Source: Discostella pseudostelligera
Taxonomy: Eukaryota; Bacillariophyta; Thalassiosirophyceae; Thalassiosirales; Thalassiosiraceae
Assembly (NCBI GenBank): GCA_036940085.1
Contig: JALLBK010000231.1
Span: 1-19,939, forward strand
Reading direction: 5' to 3'
Length of the DNA: 19,939 nt
The translations under genes and the position numbers were made by a program. Each line of letters starts with the position of its first letter. Positions within the stretch are counted from its first letter, which is position 1. Below the pieces are notes generated by a model that had not been told where the DNA came from, did not search any database, and saw nothing but the letters and a program-made list of their open reading frames with translations. Below are positions 9,550-19,517 of the stretch, one piece after another.

Positions 9550-10920
9550 ATGATTTTTCTTTCGGCATTGATTCGACTTCTTTACTTGCTACCATGCTGC
9601 GCATTTGTCACTACAACTTCAACCAATGATGTCGGCAATGGCAGCGGCAACGGAGGCAACACTGAAGCGGATGATGATTTCTTCCCTCCACTGATTGGCA
9701 GCGACGACATTGCGTTCTTCTTCTCCACCTACGATCTCGACGGGTTGCATTGGGCACTGACCAACATCTTCCATCGCAGCGCGCGCTACCCCAACTCATC
9801 GAAAGGGAAGGAACTTCCTCGGACTCTTGTTGTACGAGGCGGTGGTGACACGTACACAACCGAATACAAATTAAAGCATGATCTGGAGCAAGCAAGATAT
9901 CTCGTGGAACAATTGGCAATATCCGACCCCGAAACATCAAAGTACTTTAAGTCACAAGTGATACCCATATACGAGCAAATATTGAGCAATATTCCGCCAC
10001 TATCAGAGCTGACACAAACAAAAGGATTGTATGCATTCACTAAAGACGACTATGCGGCAGGAATTGGGAAAGTATACAACAAGGCATTGTTCTTGACTAC
10101 TTCAGACGACTTGGATCCTAGCTGGAGATCGCAAGAAAGTATTCTCAATTCGGTAGATTGGGATCTTTATCAACAAAATTGGTTTGGAGTATGTGGAGAA
10201 GATCCGAGTGACTTATCCGATGCATCAACAAAAAACCCAACATCATCATCCACCTCCGCAGTAATCATAATTGATGACATTCTCACACCGAAAGCATTAT
10301 CGATAATTCGCCAGCTTTTACTTCGAAATACGCATTGGTTCCAAACTAAGACACCGCTGGAATTTGGAAAGTATGTGGGCTCGTACATCGATGATGGATT
10401 GAATGATCCCATCTTTCTTCAACTGGCCAAGGAGTTGCATCATAGTATGCCGAGAATAATGAAGGATCATCCGTTGAAATATATGTGGGCCTACAAATAC
10501 GACAGTGAATGGGAAAGTGGTATCAATCTACATGCTGATCAAGCGGCAGTAAATGTGAATATTTGGCTATCTAGTGACGGTGCGAACTTGGAAGAGGAGG
10601 GCTATGGTGGAGGTCTCGTCGTTTTCACAGCGAAACCTAAAGAAGACTGGGAGTTTGAAACTTACAATACCAATACCGACTTCATTGTTGATGAGCTGCT
10701 GCGTCCAACCAACTTTGCAAATATAACTGTTCCTCATAAACCCAATCGCGCTGTTATTTTCGACTCGGCATTGTTCCACCAAACAGAGAAATACCGCTTC
10801 AATGCAGGGTATGATCTGGGAAGGATAAACTTGACATTACTCTTTGGTGACATGCAAAAGGGTAGAGATGGCTCGTGTAGTCCAGCATCATCCAATGATA
10901 AAGTGAAAGCCGATCAATAA
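9550..10920 (+). CDS. 2-oxoglutarate/Fe(II)-dependent oxygenase-like protein with N-terminal targeting sequence
   Basis: Single exon, 456 aa. The C-terminal part (about residues 237-440) looks like a double-stranded beta-helix oxygenase: an HxD pair in LHADQAAVNVNIWLS (H328/D330), a GGGLVVF segment, a distal His in SALFHQTEKYRF (H410) and an Arg 15 residues later in GRINLTLLFG (R425), the usual position for 2-oxoglutarate binding. All three metal ligands are present, so it could be active; the substrate is unknown. The first 18 residues are hydrophobic (LLYLLPCCA) with Phe-19 next, compatible with a signal peptide or possibly a plastid bipartite presequence, though the following segment becomes acidic. 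Residues 50-236 match nothing I recognise. The stop is 105 bp from the convergent TCF25-like gene. Confidence 0.75.
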   Translation: MIFLSALIRLLYLLPCCAFVTTTSTNDVGNGSGNGGNTEADDDFFPPLIGSDDIAFFFSTYDLDGLHWALTNIFHRSARYPNSSKGKELPRTLVVRGGGDTYTTEYKLKHDLEQARYLVEQLAISDPETSKYFKSQVIPIYEQILSNIPPLSELTQTKGLYAFTKDDYAAGIGKVYNKALFLTTSDDLDPSWRSQESILNSVDWDLYQQNWFGVCGEDPSDLSDASTKNPTSSSTSAVIIIDDILTPKALSIIRQLLLRNTHWFQTKTPLEFGKYVGSYIDDGLNDPIFLQLAKELHHSMPRIMKDHPLKYMWAYKYDSEWESGINLHADQAAVNVNIWLSSDGANLEEEGYGGGLVVFTAKPKEDWEFETYNTNTDFIVDELLRPTNFANITVPHKPNRAVIFDSALFHQTEKYRFNAGYDLGRINLTLLFGDMQKGRDGSCSPASSNDKVKADQ

Positions 10921-11025
10921 TTAGTTCAGCAACATACTTGAATTAAGTAAACGATGCAAATACCCCAACAGCTACTGACAATTAACTTGCAAGCTCACTC
11001 TCCGTACTGTTCTAAATCAATATAA

Positions 11026-13657
11026 TCATCCACGCGCTGGAGGGCGTACACCTTCTACCTGCGCCCAGGGTAACAAGCTTTGCATGTACAATTGCAACAA
11101 TGGCGAGTCAGGGTCCAATACCTCAGCAGCACCTCCGCCAATACCGCCAATACCGCCTAATCCAAGCAATTGGCGTACTAGCCCCCCTGCTCCTTCCCTT
11201 CCAATTGCTTGTTCANCCGCCAATACCGCCTAATCCAAGCAATTGGCGTACTAGCCCCCCTGCTCCTTCCCTTCCAATTGCTTGTTCAATTTCCTCCTCC
11301 TCATCTTGCTGTTGCTGTCGACCTCGACGGAGGAAACGTCTACGACCATGCAGGCCCACTTCCATTGCAGGAATAACAATGTTCTGGTTTAATGCGATGG
11401 CCTCGGGTGGAAAAGTTCGAAAGGAATCTTCGTACTCGGATGGATCACATTTTGCATAGCGTGCAAGTGCGGTTGAAAACTTTGATACTAACGGAGTGCG
11501 ATGATGTGTCAGCGACGTTGCATTACCATCGGGTTGTTCGGGCTGGTTATGATCCTGGGCTACCCTCACTGCGCATTGATACAGCCACCACAAGATATTA
11601 TCCTCTTTCCATAAGCCATGGCATCTCCGGACGAATATTGCCACCAAATGTTCGCCACTAGCTCTTACCGTACGATCTTCAGAGGCATTGGCTGAATCGC
11701 AATTTGCACTGTGGGAGGCATCGGCATTGAAATATGGCAGGACAAACGGCCAATCTGCACGACATGAACGATCTTCGATGTTGACCCCGTTCATGGCAAG
11801 GAGTTTGGGCAATACTAATGGAAAGCGTCTCAATGCGTCAACCAATGCATCGTCTGCACGTTGACGTTCCTCCTCTTTCCGCCGGCGTCCTCCGTCGCCG
11901 TCCATATCGGAAGATAGACGAAACATCGCTAGCGCGTAGGAAAACGCAAAATTCGGCATGTCAAGTAGACGGCACCAGTGATGCCGGTCCGTCGAAGGAT
12001 CTATGTAGTGAATGGTGATGCGATTCGATTCGACCAACTCAACGATGAATGCCGCGCCGCATTCTTCCTCCTCACGATCATCGTGCGCATCATCATCGTC
12101 GTCGCTCTCCTTATCCCTAACCTCTAAAGTAGTAGTAATTGTAGTGGTTGTCATCAACCGGTGCTGGCGTCGAGTTCGTCGTTGCCGTCGGGTGCTCGCT
12201 AGCGCATAATAATCCAATACCACCAACACATCCATAGGATCACGCAATGGATCCAACGACAATAAGTACCGGCCCACGGCAAGTGCACACTCATGCCGGC
12301 CTGACATGCCATGCAATTGCATTGTCCGAAAAAGCGATGAAAGGAAGCCAGCATCTATAGGAGAGCGTTCGACATCGATGAGCACCTCAAATCCATCGTT
12401 GGCACCGGACTCTGCACCACTAACGTTGGGTAAAACCGATGAAGGCAGCGCCGACTCGTACAAGAAAATTGTCCTTCGAAGCAATTCATTCCCCCGCGCA
12501 CGGTCATCCACATACTGTAATACCATTGCCAGCTGCAACATTGCCTCGGCATAGTAGGGATGATCGGCAACAAACATGGCCAGGAGGTTGGGATCATGTT
12601 GCAAAGACGAAGTAAGCATCGTTCGATATTCGATGTCGTCGGATTGGTAAGTGTCCGACATTTTGAGGGTGAACCACTTCTGTTTGGACAGTGGAGGGAT
12701 GTTGGGGGTGATTAAACCAGCGAGTTTGCTTTTGTTGCCGTCATCAGCATCAATGCCGCCGTCAGCATTCTGCTCACAAGTATTGTTGGAATCTTCTGCA
12801 GCATCATAATGCAAATTGTAAGGCCATGGAACTGACCAATCTCGCCCCTTGTCGTCATCTAATTGTTGCGATAGTGATGATGATAGCGGGGGCTCCTCAA
12901 ACGTCCCAATCCCACCCCCAACGTAGCTAGGAGGCTTTCCCCACTCAGGACGAGGCATACCAAACACATATTTCCTATGATGACGTCGCATTCGTTGTTG
13001 TTGTCGTTGTCGACGTCCGTCACCCCGCGCACCTGCTCCCAACACTCCTGCATTGTCATCGTCCCACATCCCATCAAATGCAGCACCTATCATGACACCA
13101 CCACCCAGGGGTAACGAACGCATGGCACGATCTGAGTCTAAATCACGCACATCAAATCCTAATTCGTCTGAGAGCAATAATGATCGGATGGTGGAATCGG
13201 TGGCATGATCGTAAGTTGTTGTTGCAAATTCCGTGACCGAAGACTCAATAATGGCGTCGAAATCATCAAAATCATCGTTCTCTTTTGTATCATCTACGAC
13301 AGCTTTCACGCCCTTGATCTTTCTACTTCTTCGCCCGCTATAATTGGATGCCACCTTCAACTTTTGATTCTTGACAAGGTCAGCGTCGTTGATGTTAGTG
13401 CTGCTGGCAATGTTCGCAGTGCCGTCCTCGTCAACCTCTTCCTCCTGTGAAGACGATGAAGACGATTCGTCGTCATCTGACGGCAAGAATGAAGCAAATC
13501 CCAAACCGCCGTTACGCCTCCCAACAACATCATTATCATCATCAAACTCGTCATCATCGTCGTCTGAGCTTGTTTCATCGTCACCGTCGTCGGGCTCATT
13601 TGCTGCCGCCGCCGCCTCCTGCTCCTCGCGCAGACGACGCAAAGCGCGGGAACTCAT
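11026..13657 (-). CDS. TCF25: TCF25/Rqc1-family protein (reading frame interrupted by an assembly scar)
   Basis: The TCF25 family includes yeast Rqc1, a component of the ribosome quality-control complex acting on stalled nascent chains; human TCF25 was first described as a transcriptional repressor. Family traits: N-terminus SSRALRRLREEQ, a long Asp/Ser-rich acidic disordered region, then the conserved helical domain (YVFGMPRPEWG, WFTLKMSDTYQ, VADHPYYAEAMLQLA, YLLSLDPLRDPMDVL, LLDMPNFAFSYALAMF, RRCHGLWKE) and a C-terminal SPLLQLYMQSLLPW motif. As assembled the frame is lost at the N (11216), because a 72-bp segment appears twice with one N between (73 bp extra, not a multiple of 3). Reading the duplication once restores one frame ending at 11026-11028, about 852 aa. 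No introns are apparent. Low-complexity insertions (poly-Thr, poly-Asp) lie between the helical blocks. Confidence 0.9.
11144..11288. repeat. 72-bp exact duplication separated by one N
   Basis: Bases 11144-11215 and 11217-11288 are identical over all 72 positions, with a single N at 11216. Exact identity, the lone N and the restored TCF25 frame on collapsing them point to two contig ends that overlap but were not merged. Confidence 0.92.
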
Positions 13658-14109
13658 GTATCCCTAAATATCTCTCTCTCTCTCTCTCTCAGTTGTACTA
13701 GAATAAAAGACCTGCTTCGTAGCTGGGGATTGGCTTCGTCTATCCACTTGCCGCTCGACGACTCCCTGATGGGTTAAACTGTCTGAGTAGAATAATTGCT
13801 ACCTATTGCTACTACTTACTCCTAACTTGCTAAGTTTTTATTTGATGCCCATATCGCCCGACGGCCGCCATGGTCAATGGTCACAATGGCCACATAATCT
13901 GTCTGTCCGTGGTCGGTCTCAAACCGGAATTGAGTTCCCGCCATATTCGGACTTCCACGTGTACTTGTAATTTCCCCGTGGAAGTTAACGTGGCACCAAA
14001 GTGCATGCCGTGTGAGATCGAGCCGCACTATTATCTACTTACACTGTCGAAGTCGAAGTCGAAATAGATAGCAATATCAATACCACCATTATTTCATGAT
14101 TTTTGTTTG
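13658..14109. promoter_or_regulatory. divergent promoter region between TCF25-like and HAD genes
   Basis: 452 bp separate the two start codons. The region holds a (TC)10 tract (13671-13690), a TTCCCGCC E2F-type site (13935-13942), a G-box CACGTG (13956-13961), a perfect 9-bp inverted repeat ACTTCCACG/CGTGGAAGT (13951-13959 and 13977-13985) and three GTCGAA units (14046-14063). No gene is seen. Shared regulation of the two genes is possible but not shown. Confidence 0.5.
13671..13690. repeat. (TC)10 dinucleotide repeat
   Basis: Ten TC units lie just upstream of the TCF25-like start codon, probably in its 5' UTR or core promoter (a GA tract on the coding strand). Confidence 0.9.
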
Positions 14110-15639
14110 ATGACCGCGACGCAGCTCTTTGCCATTGCCGCTGCCGCCTTTATCCTCCAACTAACGCTGCTGGTGGTAGTGTCTCAACTGCATGCTGTTG
14201 ATGCTGATGCTGCGTCGTCATCCTCACCTTCGCCATCATTGCCAACAATTACAAGAGCACCGGCACCGGCATCGGCAGCGGCGGCTGTTGAAACAGTAGA
14301 CGCAGTATCGAGGATGGACTATAAAGTCAATGACGTCGTCGCCATCGAAGGGGGGGATGTCAGTCAGCCAACTGAACCAACACAGCAAGCCATGGCGTCA
14401 TTATCAACAGAATCGGAATTGACTTCATCATCGAAGGCATCCTCCTTTTCTCGTCGTTGCAGTAATTGCATAGTATTTAGTGACGTCGACGGAACGCTGG
14501 TCCATTATCCCATCCACCTTCCAAAAACGAATGATGCCAATGGCCTAGTATCTACCAATGAGGAGAAGACTTCAATGTTGCTGCACCTACCACCAAGTCA
14601 GACAGGATCTCGTGGTGTCATATCCACACTGACATTATTGTTGTGTCATCGATTAAGACATGGTCTATCAATTATTGATGGCGATGATGACAAGAAGTAT
14701 GGCAACAACAAAATATTTGATGACGACGTTCTAAACAATTCAAATAAAGTGCCGAGGGTGCCCCTCGTGCTCATAAGTGGAATGCGAACATACACTCTAT
14801 TTAAACGATTGCCCTACCTCCCGAGATCGGATGCCTACGTTTGTGAGAGTGGAGGTAGGATATTCTACCCGCAGCCTATCATGAGTAATGTGAATGAGAA
14901 CGATAGTATTGCCAATGGATATGTAAGAGATCTTGTCGTGCAGCCGGTATCATTTCAGGGCATGCCATTGGGATATGATGCGCCATTCATCCTTGTGGAA
15001 GATATGTATTGGAGAGGACAAATTTCACAACTCGATGCTGCGGGATCGGATGGGTATGTCAACAATATTAGCATTGCACATCGCCGGGGGAAACTATGGG
15101 ACTACGCACGGTCAATCATCGACAATAACAACATGAACAACGATGTCGACAAGTACGTTATCGATGCTGACGGTTATGCTACCGCTTTTCGAATACGATA
15201 TCGTCAAAATACTATGGGCACGTCGGGCTCGTCAGTACCACTACCTCCACTCCCCGACGGATTGGCATGCAGCACCAATCTGGGATGCGTGGACATTTAC
15301 CCAACAATGAGTGGAAAGAGGAACTGTGCAGAGTATTTGGCTCGGAAATTTCTACGACAGGACGGAAAGAATAACGAAGATGACGATGAAGGAGGAGGAT
15401 CGATACTGAAAACTCACGCCTACTGTCTCTGCGACGATGACAACGATATCGAGATGGCACTGGCTTGTCGCGCCGCATATCTTCCGAGTGTAACCTCCGA
15501 GAGCATGCGGATATTGGCCTCGTTGGATGACAATTCCTTGATTGTTGCCGAGGATGAAGCTAATGGTATCGTGGAATCGGATGCCACGGAGGCGGCATTA
15601 CGAGCATTAATAAAGGAACTTCAATCAGTGCGCGAATAG
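14110..15639 (+). CDS. HAD-superfamily phosphatase, sucrose-phosphatase-like, with N-terminal hydrophobic segment
   Basis: Single exon, 509 aa from the ATG at 14110. HAD motifs appear in order: motif I FSDVDGTLV (nucleophile D125, acid/base D127), motif II LVLISGMRT (S223), motif III with Lys in SGKRNCAEYLARKF (K403), motif IV CDDDNDIEMA (D442/D446). The wide spacing between motifs II and III fits a C2-type cap, as in sucrose-phosphatase and Cof-type enzymes, so a phosphosugar substrate is plausible but unproven. Residues about 5-25 are strongly hydrophobic, suggesting a signal peptide or membrane anchor; a Ser/Pro/Ala-rich linker follows to about residue 115. Asn/Asp-rich insertions interrupt the domain. 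All catalytic residues are present. It diverges from the TCF25-like gene and converges on the cyclophilin gene. Confidence 0.8.
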   Translation: MTATQLFAIAAAAFILQLTLLVVVSQLHAVDADAASSSSPSPSLPTITRAPAPASAAAAVETVDAVSRMDYKVNDVVAIEGGDVSQPTEPTQQAMASLSTESELTSSSKASSFSRRCSNCIVFSDVDGTLVHYPIHLPKTNDANGLVSTNEEKTSMLLHLPPSQTGSRGVISTLTLLLCHRLRHGLSIIDGDDDKKYGNNKIFDDDVLNNSNKVPRVPLVLISGMRTYTLFKRLPYLPRSDAYVCESGGRIFYPQPIMSNVNENDSIANGYVRDLVVQPVSFQGMPLGYDAPFILVEDMYWRGQISQLDAAGSDGYVNNISIAHRRGKLWDYARSIIDNNNMNNDVDKYVIDADGYATAFRIRYRQNTMGTSGSSVPLPPLPDGLACSTNLGCVDIYPTMSGKRNCAEYLARKFLRQDGKNNEDDDEGGGSILKTHAYCLCDDDNDIEMALACRAAYLPSVTSESMRILASLDDNSLIVAEDEANGIVESDATEAALRALIKELQSVRE

Positions 15640-15847
15640 AGATAACAGATCATAGCGCCTCAACATATGAAACTTAGTTTATGTTCGTCACAAAAGCATC
15701 TGCAGTTCCGCTGACTATTTTGGTCTTCTTCACATCATGGATATGAAACTACTTCTGCACCTCATCCGACGTGTTAGCACCATCCTTCGCCTAGATTGCA
15801 TGGTATCCAAGTATTTTCACGAACCCATTCATGCACTCATCAAATGG
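15640..15847. other. intergenic region between convergent genes
   Basis: 208 bp lie between the HAD gene stop and the cyclophilin stop. Nothing beyond presumptive 3' UTRs is seen. Confidence 0.6.
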
Positions 15848-16923
<1,076 letters not shown>

Positions 16924-17615
16924 GGTGGATGCGGTTTTGTTGGTGTATGAGGTCCGATGACGGCGGAAGAAGAGAGGAGCGTGGTTGATGGTGGAAAAAA
17001 TGGTGAGGCGGAGAGGGAGATAATAGATAAGTAGATAACTATCTTCTATCCCATCTACGATACCATGGACGGTTATGGATGGCGGGGTTTTCAAACCACA
17101 CCGATTCCCACTGATTCCTATGTAAGATTTCAGGGAGCATATCTTTGCTGTCCATGTCGGCGATAGCGGTACTATCACACCTCATGCCTCCCTCATCGCC
17201 GCAGCGCCGTCGGCAGCATCTATTGGTCCAGAGGCTTGAATTGACCCGTGAGCGGTAGCAGCACACTCATCATGCCACCTCGTCGTCGTCGTCGGCGGCA
17301 GCTGCCGCCGCTGAGGCTGCGAACAGTACCAACGCTGGTGCACCCTCGACAGTGACTTCTCGAGAAAGCGATCATTTGCCAATATTACTACCCCTGATGC
17401 TGCACAATCTCCGTTGGAAATGCAAACTATCAAATCAGATCCAAGGGTGAGTGATGACAAACATAAACTGGGTGGCAGAGATGTCGACACATTTATTGGC
17501 GCAATTGATGAATTGCAGCGTGGGCGTGGGAGGAGGTAGGCAGGGGCATTTTTTAAACTTCCTGGCTTGTTAATTCGACAAAACAACGAAGATCAAATTG
17601 AAATGCCGAAGAACG
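16924..17615. other. intergenic region between divergent cyclophilin and DZIP1-like genes
   Basis: 692 bp without a firm gene. It contains a short GTC/CGT triplet tract (about 17281-17293). A frame on the plus strand is open from about 17312, contains an ATG at 17420 and meets a GTGAGT donor at 17447; it could be an upstream exon of the next gene. A 15-codon upstream ORF starts at 17603 and overlaps the ATG at 17616. Confidence 0.45.
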
Positions 17616-19493
17616 ATGGAGCAAAAGCCGCCACTCTCCTATGCGAATAGCGTTCTGGATGCTGCTGGATTCAAGTTCCAACTGCGCAAACATCTCGATG
17701 GAGATACGAGGAGGCGGCTCGATATCAAGCGCTTTTCCAACTTGGACATTGATGGTGTAATTCGAGATGGCAAGGCTGAGTTAGTATCATTGATTGAAGA
17801 CGTTGTTTGGTGTGAGGTAAACGAGTCGGATCTAAAGCTGTATGGTGACGTTACGGTTGTAAAGTTTATACAAGTGGCTCAATCGATTATCGAGTATCTA
17901 ATTCATGTCAAAGATACTCTGGCTTTGAATCTTGCCCTGGCGGAGAAGTACAGCGCCAAGAAAAGAGAGATCCAAACACTTTCAAAGTCACCGCATCATC
18001 AACAAATCGCTTCACAAGGTTCGAGAGCAAGTTGGCCAACTGCAATTAGCAGCCGTTCACCTTGTCTATCGAAGGAGTGCCATCCACTCAAATCGACTCA
18101 TGACAGCAACGAGGATGCATCTAAGCCCGAGCCAACATTGAGCAATGAGAGTTTTCACTTGCATATTGTCTCATCCACCAATGCACTATACCTACGTATG
18201 AATGTCGAGAACTCAATAACTGTTCAAAACCTCAAGAACAAACTTATTGGTCGGCTTCTACTTGCGGACGGATCGCGCGATACCAATTTTGACTCACACT
18301 CGTTGTACTACATGGATAGTGAGCTGAAAGACTCTTCTCGTACAATCAACAAGTATCAAGTCGGTAATGGCGCAGCACTTGTTTTCATGCCTCGTCGCTT
18401 GTCTGTAGATGAGAACGACAAGCTTCGACATGTGGCTAGCATTACTGATACGAGTGAAATTGAGTCAAAGCTCGAAAAGCTGACATCTATAGCAACCGCT
18501 TCGCATGAGGAGCTTGTTTTAGCCACACGTGCATTTCAGTTTCAATTATCGATGCAAGAAGCGAGCAAGGAGGCATTCCTGTATGACGTTGGGAAGCAGG
18601 TCCGCGAAGCGCTCCACAGTCAACCGCAGCAGGCTATAGTTGTCGAAGGCATAAGCAAGCGCGTCGACGTCGAAGCATCAGCGTCATGTGAGAAACCGTT
18701 AACACTTGAGGAGGTAAAGGAAACGAATAAAGAAGAACGAAAACAGGGTGATGCTCTATCAACGAATAAACATAGTCAGGAATCAGCGGTTGATGATGAC
18801 GAAAGTCGAGGGGCGAGTGACGTGCCACTTCGGGTTGACACATCTGCAGAGGGTTTCAACATCGTTGTAAGTCCATTTCATCCACCCAGTGAAATGGTTA
18901 GCCCATTCAAATTACCGTGCGAGATGGAGGCGAGACAGGAGAACGCGACATTCGATGCGGTGGGTGATACCAAGACACCAACAAGTATGAATCGTCCTGT
19001 CAATGCAGATCTGGAGATTGAATTCAGTATGAACTCATTAAACAGCATGCTCGATGATGTCGACGAGGCCATCGATAAGCGTACTGTCACTCCAACGAAA
19101 GGCTACCTCCTCTATCATGGAAATGATGATCAAATCGACGACGCGGCACATTCTCCATCCACGGCATCAGGCGGAGCGATAACTCCTTCGAAGAAGAAGG
19201 AGAATGATTTATGGACCAGTGATGAATTATTGATCGACGGAAATGATTCGGAAGGAATCAATGATATCATTAATCATTGTAGTTCCACAGTTCTACAAAT
19301 TTCGTCCGGAAGGACCACGACGTCAGAGTTCGATGACATGCAGAGCGTTGCGATTTCCCAATCAGAGCCAGAAATGCCAACAATTCACCATGCCGAAGTA
19401 AACGTAAAAAAGAGTAGGCAAGGCGGAAAAAGGAGAGGTCATTTCCATCTACTGAAGAAGGCGACGAAAGGATTACTGCTGTCCAAGAAATGA
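17616..19493 (+). CDS. DZIP1-like N-terminal domain protein with central ubiquitin-like domain
   Basis: 625 aa from the ATG at 17616; the frame is open upstream to 17574 without an earlier ATG. Residues about 18-107 resemble the Dzip1/Iguana N-terminal domain: FKFQLRKHL, the LDIDGVIRDG segment, the VVWCEVNE segment and KFIQVAQSIIEYLIHVKDTL. In animals DZIP1 acts at basal bodies and the ciliary transition zone. Residues about 180-261 look like a ubiquitin-like fold: paired beta strands (FHLHIV, LYLRMNVENSI), a helix (VQNLKNKLIG), then LYYMDSELKDSSRTINKYQV and ALVFMPRR, parallel to ubiquitin's LIFAGKQLEDGRTL...LHLVLRLR. There is no terminal Gly-Gly, so conjugation is unlikely. Residues about 265-340 are Glu/Lys/Leu-rich and probably coiled coil; the rest is disordered with a Lys-rich basic tail. 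The C2H2 zinc finger typical of animal DZIP1 is not seen. Confidence 0.65.
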   Translation: MEQKPPLSYANSVLDAAGFKFQLRKHLDGDTRRRLDIKRFSNLDIDGVIRDGKAELVSLIEDVVWCEVNESDLKLYGDVTVVKFIQVAQSIIEYLIHVKDTLALNLALAEKYSAKKREIQTLSKSPHHQQIASQGSRASWPTAISSRSPCLSKECHPLKSTHDSNEDASKPEPTLSNESFHLHIVSSTNALYLRMNVENSITVQNLKNKLIGRLLLADGSRDTNFDSHSLYYMDSELKDSSRTINKYQVGNGAALVFMPRRLSVDENDKLRHVASITDTSEIESKLEKLTSIATASHEELVLATRAFQFQLSMQEASKEAFLYDVGKQVREALHSQPQQAIVVEGISKRVDVEASASCEKPLTLEEVKETNKEERKQGDALSTNKHSQESAVDDDESRGASDVPLRVDTSAEGFNIVVSPFHPPSEMVSPFKLPCEMEARQENATFDAVGDTKTPTSMNRPVNADLEIEFSMNSLNSMLDDVDEAIDKRTVTPTKGYLLYHGNDDQIDDAAHSPSTASGGAITPSKKKENDLWTSDELLIDGNDSEGINDIINHCSSTVLQISSGRTTTSEFDDMQSVAISQSEPEMPTIHHAEVNVKKSRQGGKRRGHFHLLKKATKGLLLSKK

Positions 19494-19517
19494 TACCGAA
19501 TTGAGTAGTATTCGATT

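Noticed and set aside
11026..11223. Independent short minus-strand gene at the 3' end of TCF25
   Set aside because: It is the true TCF25 C-terminus, detached only by the 73-bp assembly duplication.
13641..13652. GCGGGAA within the first codons of TCF25
   Set aside because: It is explained by conserved coding sequence (SSRAL), so a regulatory role is not needed.
17182..17586. Minus-strand 134-codon frame upstream of the DZIP1-like gene
   Set aside because: Composition is not protein-like, there is no recognisable domain, and it overlaps triplet repeat sequence; treated as chance.
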